IMG/VR virus record: IMGVR_UViG_3300018432_000024 | Coordinates: 1-41,369 of that record | DNA length: 41,369 nucleotides | DNA from: a virus | Strand: one strand, 5' to 3' | Shown: in pieces, positions 26,583 through 35,738 of the stretch | How the letters are laid out: each line of letters begins with the position of its first letter | Position numbering within the stretch: position 1 is the first letter of the stretch | The notes under the pieces: model-generated | What the model saw: only the letters and a program-made list of their open reading frames with translations | Databases searched by the model: none | Told to the model about the DNA's origin: nothing | Program-made: the position numbers and the translations under genes

Positions 26583-29093
26583 TTACGATAGATAGGTATT
26601 TATTCCGAGCTCTGAAGCCCCTTCAATACCTAGTAGCCAGGTGTTAGGGGTGTTGACGATGCGGAGAGTGAGTTCATCAATCATCTCAGCTCCACGGTCC
26701 TTAGTAACTTTAGTCATGATCTGGCCGAAGAGAACCCCGCTGGAACCGGTTTCATTGGTGAGAGCGATGATGTCAAATAACTGCCGGCGAGGGTCTGCCG
26801 GTACAGCTAACGTTTCGATCATTGGTGCCGGGATAACAGTGTCCTGTAACAAGGACTCAGCAACAGCTTCCGCCGTATACTTTGTTTGGAACCACGGATT
26901 GTTTCCAATCACAAGGGCCCGAGTCCCATTTTCGTCCACATCAGTTTCTGATTCGTATACAGTAGTTTTCTGTAATTCCTCACTGTATCTCCGGCCGCTG
27001 ATAACCCAGTTTGCTTGATTCCCGCCAAGGAATGAACCCACATAGGTATCGGCAGCCCCGCCGATGTTCCAGGTGAGAACCAGACTGCGTTGGTCGGAAA
27101 CGATATACACCCCCGCATAAGCGAAAGCTATTTCTGCGTCTAGTGTGGGATCTTCCATTTTCACAGAAGACACATAGCCGTAATGGATGCTCTGTTCGAA
27201 ACCGTCCGACGGTGGTGCGGCGCTTTGCTGAAATATTAGCTGCTGGGTCGCTATTACCGTGTTTAAGGGCTGTATCGCAGTATGAGCCCCGGAACCACTC
27301 CTTGCGGGACGCTCTAAGGCGCTTTCCTGCTTGTAAACATGATCTGTAATAGAACCCCGGAACGTCCAATTAGCTACGATAGTGTTCCGTTTAGCGTCGG
27401 CGCTGGGGAACATAACCAAATTATCTAGTTGGTCGTCAGTTAAATCGATTGCATCATCTAAAGCGCCCGCAGAAATACCTTGGATGCTCGTGCGAGAAGC
27501 AACGTGAACCGTGCCCCACTCATCCATCCACAGCAACCCATATTCTCCGGTTACCGCGTCCTTTAAAGTTTCCCAAGCCGAACGATGATAAGTATCCGGA
27601 ATATAAGCCAGTCGAGCCAAACCAGAAGAAATTACGGCTTGAGGTTTTCCGTTGACTAGCAGCGGAATATCCAGCTGATTGGGGTCGTAGGCAGTGGCTG
27701 CGCCCCCGGTATACCACTGAGAGTGGGACAGGGAGATAAACGCATTGATGATAACAACATTCGTCCGATTACCGGCCAATGTACCGCCTTGAACCCCGCC
27801 ACCAGTGTAATAGGTGTACCCAAAAGCCGGGTTCTCCCCTATGGGAGTAGCGGTTTGCGTGGCCCCATCAATTTTAACTTCAACCGAAATGTTGGAGTTG
27901 GTGAATTTGACGAGAACATTGGCGTAATGCCATCCTCCTGTTAGACTAGCGCCTAACGTCTCCCATTCCCAAACGTATTGATCCAATTCCCAGGCAGTGT
28001 TTTCAGCGACCTGTACCACAATGTCACCATTGTTTTTAGGTTTTATTTGGATATGTCCCGCGTCTTCGGGGTCTAAGTACCCGTCGGAAAGAAACGCCGG
28101 AAGCATCTTCACATCTTCTATGAAGAAAGTTACCTCAGCAGCTGTCCCTATTTCGGATCCAGGAAAGTCCACATGGTACCAGCCGGCCCAAGCAACCGTA
28201 ACCGGTGTGTTAGAGGTTCCGTTTTGGGGGACAAACACTTGTTGGGAGGTGGATATCCATGAGTGTATCTGACCGTTTTGGTAGCTGGGGGCCATCTCCC
28301 CGTAGGGGTTTGTAGTCCACTCATCATAAATCTTGTGGTGGTACCAAGGTAGAGAGGTGGCGTTAGCGATATGCCCTACCGTCGGTAACCCACTACCCGC
28401 TAAGGTTTGGTAGGCTACACAATCTGTGCGAGGCTTGGGGGTAGTCCAGCGGCCTGATTTCTTTAAAATTTCGGTGACAGCCCACACGCTGTGAATCGGG
28501 TATCCGCTGCTGTTGTTGTCTACTCCCGTGTCGCTGTCATAGTCGGCTTGATACCAAGCGTAATCAGGCGATGTGGTAGCCCCGGCCCAGAGAGGTAAGG
28601 TTACTTCCTGCGCAGAGAAATCGAGGTGATCCGCAGCGATGAGGCTTAAACCCTGCGCTTTTCTGTCAAACTGTACTACCCTGACGAAACCGTGAAAGAC
28701 GGGGGTTTCTATGGGCCCTAAAACAGTTTCAAGGACCCGATAGTATCTTACCGGGAGATTCAGATAAGAATTCCCGTAGACAGGCGACTGGTTGTTGTAC
28801 GGATCAAACAGGGCGGACATAGTAATCTCGCCTGGAATACGCCTGCCCTGCAACGTCACCGACAGTTCCCCGGAGGAGAATCCCGCGAGAGCGTTTACCT
28901 CCGCCGGGAGAACAGTCGCGGTACTGCGGTCTGTAGTACACTCGATGATAGTAGCCGACAGATCCGAGTATTCGTGATCATAAGACCCATCGCGGTCCCA
29001 GTCGAATTCAATTTTCCCGTACATCCTGCGGCTCTTAGCAGCAAGAGCTTCAGCTAAAGCTTCTTGTTCCTCAGGCGAATCAGGCAAAAGCAT
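26583..29093 (-). CDS. Large minor tail protein with lectin-like insertion
   Basis: 836 residues. The N-terminal 150 residues (GKIEFDWDRDGSYDHEYSDLS, VLPAEVNALAGFSSGELSVTLQGR) follow the actinophage minor tail protein that sits after Dit and forms the base hub. Residues about 320-460 look like a concanavalin/LamG-type carbohydrate-binding insertion (AEVTFFIEDVKM, HYANVLVKFTNSNISVEVKIDGA). The end (VTKDRGAEMIDELTLRIVNTPNTWLLG) closes the hub fold. It probably contacts the host surface. Start chosen at the ATG just after the Dit gene. Confidence 0.82.
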   Translation of the reverse strand: MLLPDSPEEQEALAEALAAKSRRMYGKIEFDWDRDGSYDHEYSDLSATIIECTTDRSTATVLPAEVNALAGFSSGELSVTLQGRRIPGEITMSALFDPYNNQSPVYGNSYLNLPVRYYRVLETVLGPIETPVFHGFVRVVQFDRKAQGLSLIAADHLDFSAQEVTLPLWAGATTSPDYAWYQADYDSDTGVDNNSSGYPIHSVWAVTEILKKSGRWTTPKPRTDCVAYQTLAGSGLPTVGHIANATSLPWYHHKIYDEWTTNPYGEMAPSYQNGQIHSWISTSQQVFVPQNGTSNTPVTVAWAGWYHVDFPGSEIGTAAEVTFFIEDVKMLPAFLSDGYLDPEDAGHIQIKPKNNGDIVVQVAENTAWELDQYVWEWETLGASLTGGWHYANVLVKFTNSNISVEVKIDGATQTATPIGENPAFGYTYYTGGGVQGGTLAGNRTNVVIINAFISLSHSQWYTGGAATAYDPNQLDIPLLVNGKPQAVISSGLARLAYIPDTYHRSAWETLKDAVTGEYGLLWMDEWGTVHVASRTSIQGISAGALDDAIDLTDDQLDNLVMFPSADAKRNTIVANWTFRGSITDHVYKQESALERPARSGSGAHTAIQPLNTVIATQQLIFQQSAAPPSDGFEQSIHYGYVSSVKMEDPTLDAEIAFAYAGVYIVSDQRSLVLTWNIGGAADTYVGSFLGGNQANWVISGRRYSEELQKTTVYESETDVDENGTRALVIGNNPWFQTKYTAEAVAESLLQDTVIPAPMIETLAVPADPRRQLFDIIALTNETGSSGVLFGQIMTKVTKDRGAEMIDELTLRIVNTPNTWLLGIEGASELGINTYLS

Positions 29094-29102
29094 CTAGACC
29101 CC

Positions 29103-29939
29103 CTAGAGTTCAACAAGAGTGATGGTACTATCCGTGTAATACCAGTAAGGTAGTGTCTCGGGCATCGAAACAATCTCTACAACCGGTGTTCCCTCGCCCG
29201 GAGTCCAGTCGCTCAACCCCTGTCTCTCTAACTGTGCCGGTCCAATCGTGACGGTTTCGTCGTCCTCGACTGAGATAGAGACCTGGATCCCTACGGATCC
29301 AACAGGAACTGTGAAGGTAACTGATTTACGAACCCACACAGCAGAAACAGTTTGCGTGGACGTAGTAACTGTGGACTCCACAGCAGCGAAGGTTTTAGAT
29401 TTTATCGTTATTGTAGTGGAAGCGGTAGTTTTCAAATACACTGAGAAAGTGTATTCGTTACCCGGAACCAGGGGCTTCCATCCATCAAAGATCAAAGAGC
29501 CAGGGGATCCCGAGGTATTATCCAATTGAGCCACAAACCTCTGCCGGGGAGAGATAGGGAAATCCGTTCCCGTAGCGACCGGGTTAACCGTGACCCCAGC
29601 ACCGCTAACAAGGAGCATCTTCGTCGGTCCCCAAGAGGACAAGCCACTAGAAGCCCGAGGCGAAAGATGATTCACAATTAACGGATCAAGAAGATACAAG
29701 GGACCGGCAATCATGCCCGAGTGAAATGACTGAAGGAGACCCTGTTTAAACCGGGTCAAACCCTCCACTTCTAATTCCCAGGTTCTTTTAGCCCCGGTAG
29801 TATTAACTGTTCGCCCGCCGGTAGCTCCTTGGCTTATGTATTGAACTAGTTCCCGGTTACGGGTAGCCCTCTCCAATCCGGGAAGGGCTACCATTTCGCC
29901 AGCTGGCCCAAGATACCATGTGGTGTCTTTAGTCTCCAT
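29103..29939 (-). CDS. Distal tail (Dit-like) protein with carbohydrate-binding insertion
   Basis: 278 residues. N-terminal WYLGPAGEMVALPGLERATRN and the ends LYLLDPLIVNHLSP and PYWYYTDSTITLVEL follow actinophage Dit proteins. The centre (about 125-240) is a beta-sandwich like a carbohydrate-binding module (FDGWKPLVPGNEYTFSVYLKT ... SVGIQVSISVEDDETVTIGPAQLE). It directly follows the tape measure gene and should join tail tube and base. Confidence 0.8.
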   Translation of the reverse strand: METKDTTWYLGPAGEMVALPGLERATRNRELVQYISQGATGGRTVNTTGAKRTWELEVEGLTRFKQGLLQSFHSGMIAGPLYLLDPLIVNHLSPRASSGLSSWGPTKMLLVSGAGVTVNPVATGTDFPISPRQRFVAQLDNTSGSPGSLIFDGWKPLVPGNEYTFSVYLKTTASTTITIKSKTFAAVESTVTTSTQTVSAVWVRKSVTFTVPVGSVGIQVSISVEDDETVTIGPAQLERQGLSDWTPGEGTPVVEIVSMPETLPYWYYTDSTITLVEL

Positions 29940-29943
29940 TATC

Positions 29944-32160
29944 CTACCTTAGGCCATTCAGGGTGTCCCCTGTCTTAGTTTTATATGCAACGCCACGAGA
30001 ATCAAAGTTAATAGCCCAACCCTCAATGGCGGCTAGAACCTGGTTGTATAAGCTGTCACCGGCTTCAATCACAACTCGGCTGTCATCTACTGTGGCAGCT
30101 AGGGACCCAGCGGAGTATTTACCGGCGATCGTGCTATTGAGGGTCTTCGCTATATCGTCACCCACACCAGAGACAAAGCCATAAACATCCTTAGAACCTT
30201 CTGCAAGCCCCTTGACTAACCCGGCCATGATTGCGTTACCGGCGGGGATTAAAAGGACCCGGTCGTAAGGTAAAGGGCCCTTGAGGGACGCTATTTTACC
30301 TGCGATCGTGGATACGAAGTCGAAGACTTTCTGGGCCGCTTCTTTGATACCGTTCAATAGACCCGTGATAACGGCTTTTCCGGCCTCCAAGAGAAGTCTG
30401 CCAAGATCCCCTAGGGCGTCTTTGATCTTTTGGGGGATAGATTTAACAAAGTCAACAACTTTGTTAAATCCGTCTACGGCTCCTTGGCGGATGTTATTCC
30501 AGGTGTCCCCAAAGAACTGTTTGACACCGTTCCAGATATCCGCAGCCGCCTGTTTTGCGTTATTCCACGCTGTCCGCAGGGCATTGGTTATAGAGTTCCA
30601 AATATCTACTGCGGTATCCCGGATACTGTTCCAGGCGTCTCGAACCAGATTAACTACCCAGTCGATGCCCGTGTTTACAACATTTACTATCGCATTCCAA
30701 GCAGTCTCGAATACATTCTTAATGAATTCCCAACCAACCCGAAAAGCTTCCTTCACTTGATCCCAGTGAGTAATGATGAAGAAGAGCGCTGCAACGATAG
30801 CAGCTGCGATAAGCACGAATGGATTTAAGGCCAAAACGGCATTGAGGGCCAGAGCCGCTATCTTCCAGGCAAGGAACGCACCCACAATGACAAGTACTGT
30901 AGGACCTATCCACTCCATGTTTTCGGACAGAAACGTTAAAATAGTTGTCAATATAGGTGCCAGCGTTTGTATCGCGGGAAGTAATACCGCGCTTATCTGG
31001 CTCGCCAAGGTGGTGAAGATAGCTAACAAGGGTGGAATGAGGGGAGCTATAGCTTTTAATGCCGGCCCTAAGAAGGTTCCTACGGTTGTGGCCAAACTGC
31101 TTAAGGCTTGTGCAACACTTTTTAAAACCGTTTGACCTTCCAAGCTTTCAAAAAAATCCGCTATCGAAGATACAGCGGTCCCGAAGGTCTCACCTAATCC
31201 TACTCCCGCCTCCCTAAAAGCCTTGAAAACTGAAGAAAATATACGCCCCACGTCGCTAAGAACAGACCCAATTTGTTTGAGCGCGTCTATCCCGCCTCTA
31301 ATCCAACCTTCTATTTTTTGGATTCCTTCGGCGGACTCCGTGAAACTTTGAAAAGCCCTAGCGGCCCCCTCGGCTCCAGAGGTCATAGGCGCAAAAACAC
31401 GAGCTCCTATTCCCGCCATGTTCAAGAGACCCACCAAAACCGGCCCTATAGCGGCCCCGATGTTAGACAACAGGGTAGACGTAGGTCCAATGAGCGAGTT
31501 GAAAGCCCTAACTCCCGATGTAGCAAAGGCCCGTGTAACTGAGTTGGCGATGCCCGACATAGACTTGGCGATTTCCTGAAACCCGGTTCTTAATTGCGGG
31601 AGGATGTTGTTTATGTCTTTAACCGCCGGTTGGAGCTCTTTGCGGAAAGTATCTGCTACACTCGTTTTTAAGTTGTTAAGCGCCTGCTGATTGGATTTAA
31701 AGGCGTCCTTGATTCCTTCTAACCCCAGAATCACGGCTCCTGCAGCAATCGCAGTCGCACCCAGTATCGCCGGTACTCCTGCCAATACACCAGAAGCCGA
31801 AACCAGGACCGCAGCCGCGCTACCTACAACGTTGAAGACCCCGACAACCGCCGATAGACCCAAGGATATCTTGGCTATAGATCCAATGAAGCGGGTTGCA
31901 GCAGAGCCTAAAGCAGCAAAATCACTAACAGCACTGCGCAGCCAACGCCGAGACAAAGAAACTCGTTGTTCAATCTCTTGTCGTTCTTGGTTACGGCGGA
32001 AAGCCATCATTTCCGCAGCTGCGGTGGCTGTGTTTGCCCTGACGGGTATTTCGAAGTCTACTTGTATCTTTTTTAAACCGGAGATTAGTTCCCGTCGGAA
32101 TCCGGATAGTTCAGGACGTACCCGAACGCCGACGGAACCAATGATTTCAGTTGCAGCCAT
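29944..32160 (-). CDS. Tape measure protein
   Basis: 738 residues. An N-terminal region with VGVRVRPELSGFRRELISGLKK is typical of actinophage tape measures. Hydrophobic stretches lie at about 90-155 and 425-465, and the region after about 475 has repeated xxWNxI units (ETAWNAIVN, RDAWNSIRD, DIWNSITN, TAWNNAKQ, DIWNGVKQ, DTWNNIRQ). At about 1.5 angstrom per residue it predicts a tail near 110 nm. The start overlaps the chaperone stop (TAATG). No peptidoglycan hydrolase domain was recognised inside it. Confidence 0.93.
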   Translation of the reverse strand: MAATEIIGSVGVRVRPELSGFRRELISGLKKIQVDFEIPVRANTATAAAEMMAFRRNQERQEIEQRVSLSRRWLRSAVSDFAALGSAATRFIGSIAKISLGLSAVVGVFNVVGSAAAVLVSASGVLAGVPAILGATAIAAGAVILGLEGIKDAFKSNQQALNNLKTSVADTFRKELQPAVKDINNILPQLRTGFQEIAKSMSGIANSVTRAFATSGVRAFNSLIGPTSTLLSNIGAAIGPVLVGLLNMAGIGARVFAPMTSGAEGAARAFQSFTESAEGIQKIEGWIRGGIDALKQIGSVLSDVGRIFSSVFKAFREAGVGLGETFGTAVSSIADFFESLEGQTVLKSVAQALSSLATTVGTFLGPALKAIAPLIPPLLAIFTTLASQISAVLLPAIQTLAPILTTILTFLSENMEWIGPTVLVIVGAFLAWKIAALALNAVLALNPFVLIAAAIVAALFFIITHWDQVKEAFRVGWEFIKNVFETAWNAIVNVVNTGIDWVVNLVRDAWNSIRDTAVDIWNSITNALRTAWNNAKQAAADIWNGVKQFFGDTWNNIRQGAVDGFNKVVDFVKSIPQKIKDALGDLGRLLLEAGKAVITGLLNGIKEAAQKVFDFVSTIAGKIASLKGPLPYDRVLLIPAGNAIMAGLVKGLAEGSKDVYGFVSGVGDDIAKTLNSTIAGKYSAGSLAATVDDSRVVIEAGDSLYNQVLAAIEGWAINFDSRGVAYKTKTGDTLNGLR

Positions 32161-32872
32161 TATTTCCTACCCATCAAGGCCGAAGCTTGTGCAGCCCATG
32201 ACCCGGCTGACGGTTTTGGCTTCCGCTTCTCCCTTCCAGGGATGTCTAGCGGCTTATATTCGCCCAACTTCTTTTTACTATTTACCGAAGCGAAGTAGTG
32301 AAGATGCTGCGCGGTGGTGTCTAGCTGATGAGCTGCTAAGAGTCGATCTGTCCCCCAACCAGGAGGAAGTTCGTTGTACCTCGTGGCAAAGAGACTAGTG
32401 TCAGGCAACCCCGAGATTAAATCCAAGACCCTCTCGGGGCTGTGAGTGTCGTAAACTGCCTCTAGGAAATCTAATTGATAGAATCTTTGGAAATCGGAGT
32501 ATAGGGCGGGTCCGTGCTCATCCCGAAACCGCCTAACTATTCCCCCTGGGCTAGTTGGGTCACCTTACCGTATTCCTCGAAAACCACCATCAAGACAGCC
32601 ATGTCCACGGAGGAAAAAACTTCTCGGACCTTCTCCGCGTTATCAGACACAGCGGCAAGAAGTTCTACCATCAAGTGGCGGACGTCTTTGCTTGATTGCG
32701 GGTCTTTGCTGTCGTTCAAGGCTTGTAGTTGTTTTTGTAGCTCGTCCACCTTCTCGGCTTCCTCGTCCGGGATACGGAGAGTGCTTCTGAGGGTGACCCC
32801 GATGTCTTCGATAACTACGCCTTGGTACTTCTTTTCCGCAGCGGCTTCAAAATCGGCTAGATTGAATCCCAT
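32160..32872 (-). CDS. Tail assembly chaperone, -1 frameshift product (gpGT type)
   Basis: The short chaperone frame shifts back one base at GGGGGAA (32546-32540) and continues as GIVRRFRDEHGPALYSDF, with no stop until 32160, giving about 237 residues. The extension includes DFLEAVYDTHSPERVLDLI and a basic, proline-rich tail. The frame was followed base by base from 32543 to the known downstream frame. Long/short chaperone pairs made this way are standard in lambda-like and actinophage tails, and the gene sits in the expected place between major tail and tape measure genes. Confidence 0.85.
32537..32872 (-). CDS. Tail assembly chaperone, short form (gpG type)
   Basis: 111 residues, ATG at 32872 with a GGAAGG SD. 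Contains VIEDIGVTLRSTLRIPDEEAEKVDELQ and DVRHLMVELLAAVSDNAEKVREVFSS, as in short actinophage chaperones. It ends at the TAG directly after the slip site. Confidence 0.88.
   Translation of the reverse strand: MGFNLADFEAAAEKKYQGVVIEDIGVTLRSTLRIPDEEAEKVDELQKQLQALNDSKDPQSSKDVRHLMVELLAAVSDNAEKVREVFSSVDMAVLMVVFEEYGKVTQLAQGE
32540..32546 (-). promoter_or_regulatory. -1 ribosomal slip site GGGGGAA
   Basis: The heptamer G GGG GAA is immediately followed by the frame-0 stop TAG. GGGGGAA is a slip site type seen in actinophage tail chaperone genes. Confidence 0.75.
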
Positions 32873-32910
32873 TACTTTACCTTCCAGAGGTTACCTGAGC
32901 CTGAGAAACC

Positions 32911-32942
32911 CGGTTCCTTGCGTCAGGCGGCACAAGGAACCG
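32911..32942 (-). terminator. Hairpin after the major tail protein gene
   Basis: CGGTTCCTTG (32911-32920) and CAAGGAACCG (32933-32942), a 10-bp stem with a 12-nt loop between the major tail gene and the chaperone gene. It probably lowers transcription of downstream genes relative to the abundant tail tube protein. A GGTTTCTC tail is a weak U-run. Confidence 0.65.
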
Positions 32943-32950
32943 AGAGAGTG

Positions 32951-33532
32951 TTAAGATAGAGCCATCAAGGTGGGGGAGATCCACGAGAACCGTGGGTCAT
33001 CTCCCTCTTCTGGATCTAGGCAGATGGCGCGGAGAGGAACCATCGCGGCGTTTTCGATATCCGAAATGTCAATCGAATCCCCGCCACTGATAGAAGCCCT
33101 ACCAGCCCAGAAGCCAACCCAGCTGTTACCGTCCCGAAGGGTGATAAGCATCGCCGACTCGATCGGGGTACCGTCCTCGCTACCTTGAACATCAAAGTAG
33201 CCTGGGGTGGAGCCCCCGTCGGTACCGTAGTAGTATTTTAAAACACCCCGGGTAAACTGGGTGAGAGAGAACGTAAGCTCACGAGTGATAGCCTCTGTGG
33301 AGGTACGAATAACTTTCTTGGACATAGAGCCTTTGGCGGTTTGTTCCCCGCCATCAAGACCCCACTCGGGAAGTCCGTCACCCTCCTCGGTGCCCAAGTG
33401 ACCGAGAATGTCCCACGGTGAACCTGGGGCTTCAAGGGCTTCGACCGTAGCAGCTGGTTTCGCAGTTCCCACGGGCGCAATGTAAATGAAGGCATTACCT
33501 GTCATCAGGTAGCCGGCGTCAATTAACGGCAT
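32951..33532 (-). CDS. Major tail (tube) protein
   Basis: 193 residues, SD AGGAG. NAFIYIAPVGTAKP, WDILGHLGTEEGDGLPEW, TRELTFSLTQFTRGVLKYYYG and AMLITLRDGNSWVGFWAGRAS match the tube protein fold of siphoviruses in sequence and place. It lies between the tail terminator gene and the chaperone, with a hairpin after it. Confidence 0.88.
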   Translation of the reverse strand: MPLIDAGYLMTGNAFIYIAPVGTAKPAATVEALEAPGSPWDILGHLGTEEGDGLPEWGLDGGEQTAKGSMSKKVIRTSTEAITRELTFSLTQFTRGVLKYYYGTDGGSTPGYFDVQGSEDGTPIESAMLITLRDGNSWVGFWAGRASISGGDSIDISDIENAAMVPLRAICLDPEEGDDPRFSWISPTLMALS

Positions 33533-33543
33533 GTTGTATTCTC

Positions 33544-33948
33544 CTAAAGGCCAGGAGGCCGAACGGAAAGCGCATAAGTAGCGCTAACACGAAAAGTTGA
33601 AGCGGGCATACCCGCCAATAGTTGCACATACGGTTTAGTGACCGTAGCAAAACGAAGAATGTGCCCGTGGGGGTAAGTGACTTGGTCATACCAAGCAACC
33701 CTAAGAGCATGTTGAATCGCCTGGGCATAATCCAAAGCCGTTAACCGGCTTCCTTGCGCATAGACCACAACATTTACGTTAGACACATCTAATCGGTCAG
33801 GTAGCGGTGACCGTCCGCCGCTGGTCTCCTGGACCCACACATAAATCTGTTCCGACAAACTACGAGACCGCAACCGCTCCGTGTCCACAACTGCGGAAGG
33901 AAGGGCTACCCGAATAACGTCGGCAGTAAGTTCCACGGCGTCCCACAT
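33544..33948 (-). CDS. Tail terminator / tail completion protein
   Basis: 134 residues from the ATG at 33948 (MWDAVELTADVIRVAL), which overlaps the upstream stop (TAATG) and has an AGG upstream. A start at 33984 is less likely. The sequence has VYVWVQETSGG-type strands and NVNVVVYAQG, and the place before the major tail protein fits the tail terminator. Confidence 0.75.
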   Translation of the reverse strand: MWDAVELTADVIRVALPSAVVDTERLRSRSLSEQIYVWVQETSGGRSPLPDRLDVSNVNVVVYAQGSRLTALDYAQAIQHALRVAWYDQVTYPHGHILRFATVTKPYVQLLAGMPASTFRVSATYALSVRPPGL

Positions 33949-34244
33949 TACGACGACCTGAGTGTATTGATGCCTTCGACCCATTCACCTGATTTGTGAT
34001 GGTGATGTCCGACTTCTACCGACATAGCGGCAGGACCGTCCAGGGTAACAATTCGGTCTGTGTCTTCCTCATACATTCCAATGGAATGTTTTCCCTCTTC
34101 CCTATGGGCCGAGAGAACTGATTCTGCCCGTGACCGAACAGTGTCGGCGTAAAATTCAACCGACCCAATAACCCCGTCTAGATGAGATACCTTGTGGTTC
34201 AGGGTTTTGCTGTTGTCTAATCGGACATCTACCATCTCGGCCAC
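33948..34244 (-). CDS. DUF5403-like head-tail connector protein
   Basis: 98 residues, GTG start at 34244 (an ATG three codons on is possible). FYADTVRSRAESVLSAHREEG, RIVTLDGPAAMSVEVGHHHH and SGEWVEGINTL follow actinophage DUF5403 proteins found between connector and tail terminator. The natural His run (HHHH) is part of the conserved segment. Confidence 0.75.
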   Translation of the reverse strand: MAEMVDVRLDNSKTLNHKVSHLDGVIGSVEFYADTVRSRAESVLSAHREEGKHSIGMYEEDTDRIVTLDGPAAMSVEVGHHHHKSGEWVEGINTLRSS

Positions 34245-34645
34245 CCCGGTTCAAAGTCGGGGAACCAGTTTTCTCTGACATCCGTTATACCGGGTGTCAG
34301 TCCCACCACTTCAGAGTTTTGGGCTCCTAAGGAGCGCCATTCTCGGCGGAGGATTTGGATATAACCTACTTGGCTTGCGGGATTGTAATTCACAGCCCCA
34401 TTCTCAGGGATGACTAAATCAACCCCCGCCGGAAGCCTAGCTGCCCGCAACGCTGCTGTACATTCCACAGCAATTAGACGCTGTTTAAAGTTAGCATCGG
34501 TAGTAGAATCTGTAACCGCATCCGGGAGACGGCGAAGGATCTCGGCCTCTGCGTCATTTAGATATGCGGATATCATGGCCGCTTCGTCTGTGGTGAAGGG
34601 CCGGCCTAAACGGTCAGAGGCATCGCTATTACTTGCTACCGCCAT
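34229..34645 (-). CDS. Head-tail connector (adaptor) protein
   Basis: 138 residues. LGRPFTTDEAAMISAYLNDAEAEILRRLPD and LIAVECTAALRAARLP follow the helical gp6-like adaptor family that docks under the portal. The C-terminus (VGYIQILRREWRSLG ... NWFPDFEPGW) matches actinophage versions. It overlaps both the glycosyltransferase stop and the next gene. Confidence 0.78.
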   Translation of the reverse strand: MAVASNSDASDRLGRPFTTDEAAMISAYLNDAEAEILRRLPDAVTDSTTDANFKQRLIAVECTAALRAARLPAGVDLVIPENGAVNYNPASQVGYIQILRREWRSLGAQNSEVVGLTPGITDVRENWFPDFEPGWPRW

Positions 34646-35721
34646 CAGACCACCTCCAAATCTTTAGACCAACCCCAGACAATCATATCTGCGGCCAGTG
34701 TTATGCTACAAGAAACTTTAGAACCGGTAGCGTTGGTTAAATGGATTTCCGGTCGTTGTCGCTTCGGACGTCCTGAAGCGATAATCGTAGGGACCCACTC
34801 CATCCAAGAATATAGTTCCTTCTCCGACTGGGTTATCAATTTAACTCCGCGCCTAACGGCTGCTTTATCCAGTTTCTTACGATACTCGGCGTTGGAGAAA
34901 TAGTTTCGGATCGCCTCAGCGTATTCCTCCGGTTTTTCCCGGTCAATGAAGGTGCCCGCTGTTCCTAGGCACTCCTTCAAACCGGGTGTCGGATGTGCGA
35001 AAGTAGGGATGCCAGAGACGCTAGCCTCAGCAGCGCACATTCCATAGGATTCGTACCCGGAAGGCATTAGCAACAGGGCTGTTTGTGCCCAAACGTTCCG
35101 CATATCTTGGGTAGTGAGCATAATAGACACATTGGCGTAGGCATCTAGCCTCTGCTCGCCGTGAGTGCCCTGGACCCCCAAAAACTGAACGTCTGGAAGC
35201 AACTTCGCCGTTTTATAGAAAGTGTCCACGCCTTTATTATCACTCATATTAATTAGAGTGACTTTGTCACCTTTGTCGGTTTGATGCCGCTCAGGCTCCA
35301 AAGGAGGATGAATCACCAGCCCAGGAGCAGAGTGCATAGGTTCACAAACCTCTTTAACCCACTGAGTATTGTAGAGAACAAAATCAGGTTTACAGTGCAA
35401 CATTTCCTGAATGTCGTACCGTTCGTTATGCAGATAAGTCACTAAAGGGATGCCAAAATGATCTGCAACGAGAGACCCGAAAACAGTTCCTATGCGGTGA
35501 TGCGTTAACACTAGATCCGGTTTGGAAAGAGAATCCAGCGAGGGAGGCCCAGGAATAACCCAAGCCCCCTCAAACTGGTAAGGATCACCAATGGCTTGAA
35601 GAGCGAATACAGTCACTTCTGACCCCGAGTCGATAAGGGGCTTAAGAAGATGCTGCATCGCTCTCTCTGACCCAGCTGCTAAGTGAGGCAGCCACCCATG
35701 AACGTAAACATGAATCTTCAC
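34645..35721 (-). CDS. GT4-like glycosyltransferase within the head genes
   Basis: 358 residues, GTG start at 35721 with AGGAAG upstream. GT-B fold: N-terminal KIHVYVHGWLPHLAAGSERAM, then LVTYLHNERYD, a VTLINMSDNKGVDTF strand, and the donor site LLMPSGYESYGMCAAEASVSGIPTFA (the E-x7-E region of GT4). It shows no membrane helix. It lies between the major capsid gene and the connector, where such genes are rare, so it may glycosylate the capsid or other virion proteins. Substrate and acceptor are unknown. Its coupled position implies late expression with the head proteins. Confidence 0.87.
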   Translation of the reverse strand: MKIHVYVHGWLPHLAAGSERAMQHLLKPLIDSGSEVTVFALQAIGDPYQFEGAWVIPGPPSLDSLSKPDLVLTHHRIGTVFGSLVADHFGIPLVTYLHNERYDIQEMLHCKPDFVLYNTQWVKEVCEPMHSAPGLVIHPPLEPERHQTDKGDKVTLINMSDNKGVDTFYKTAKLLPDVQFLGVQGTHGEQRLDAYANVSIMLTTQDMRNVWAQTALLLMPSGYESYGMCAAEASVSGIPTFAHPTPGLKECLGTAGTFIDREKPEEYAEAIRNYFSNAEYRKKLDKAAVRRGVKLITQSEKELYSWMEWVPTIIASGRPKRQRPEIHLTNATGSKVSCSITLAADMIVWGWSKDLEVV

Positions 35722-35738
35722 AGGTAGCTTCCTCTTCC

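Noticed and set aside
30281-32398. Several long plus-strand frames opposite the tape measure gene
   Set aside because: They are antisense shadows of a well-supported gene, with no SD and no recognisable domains.
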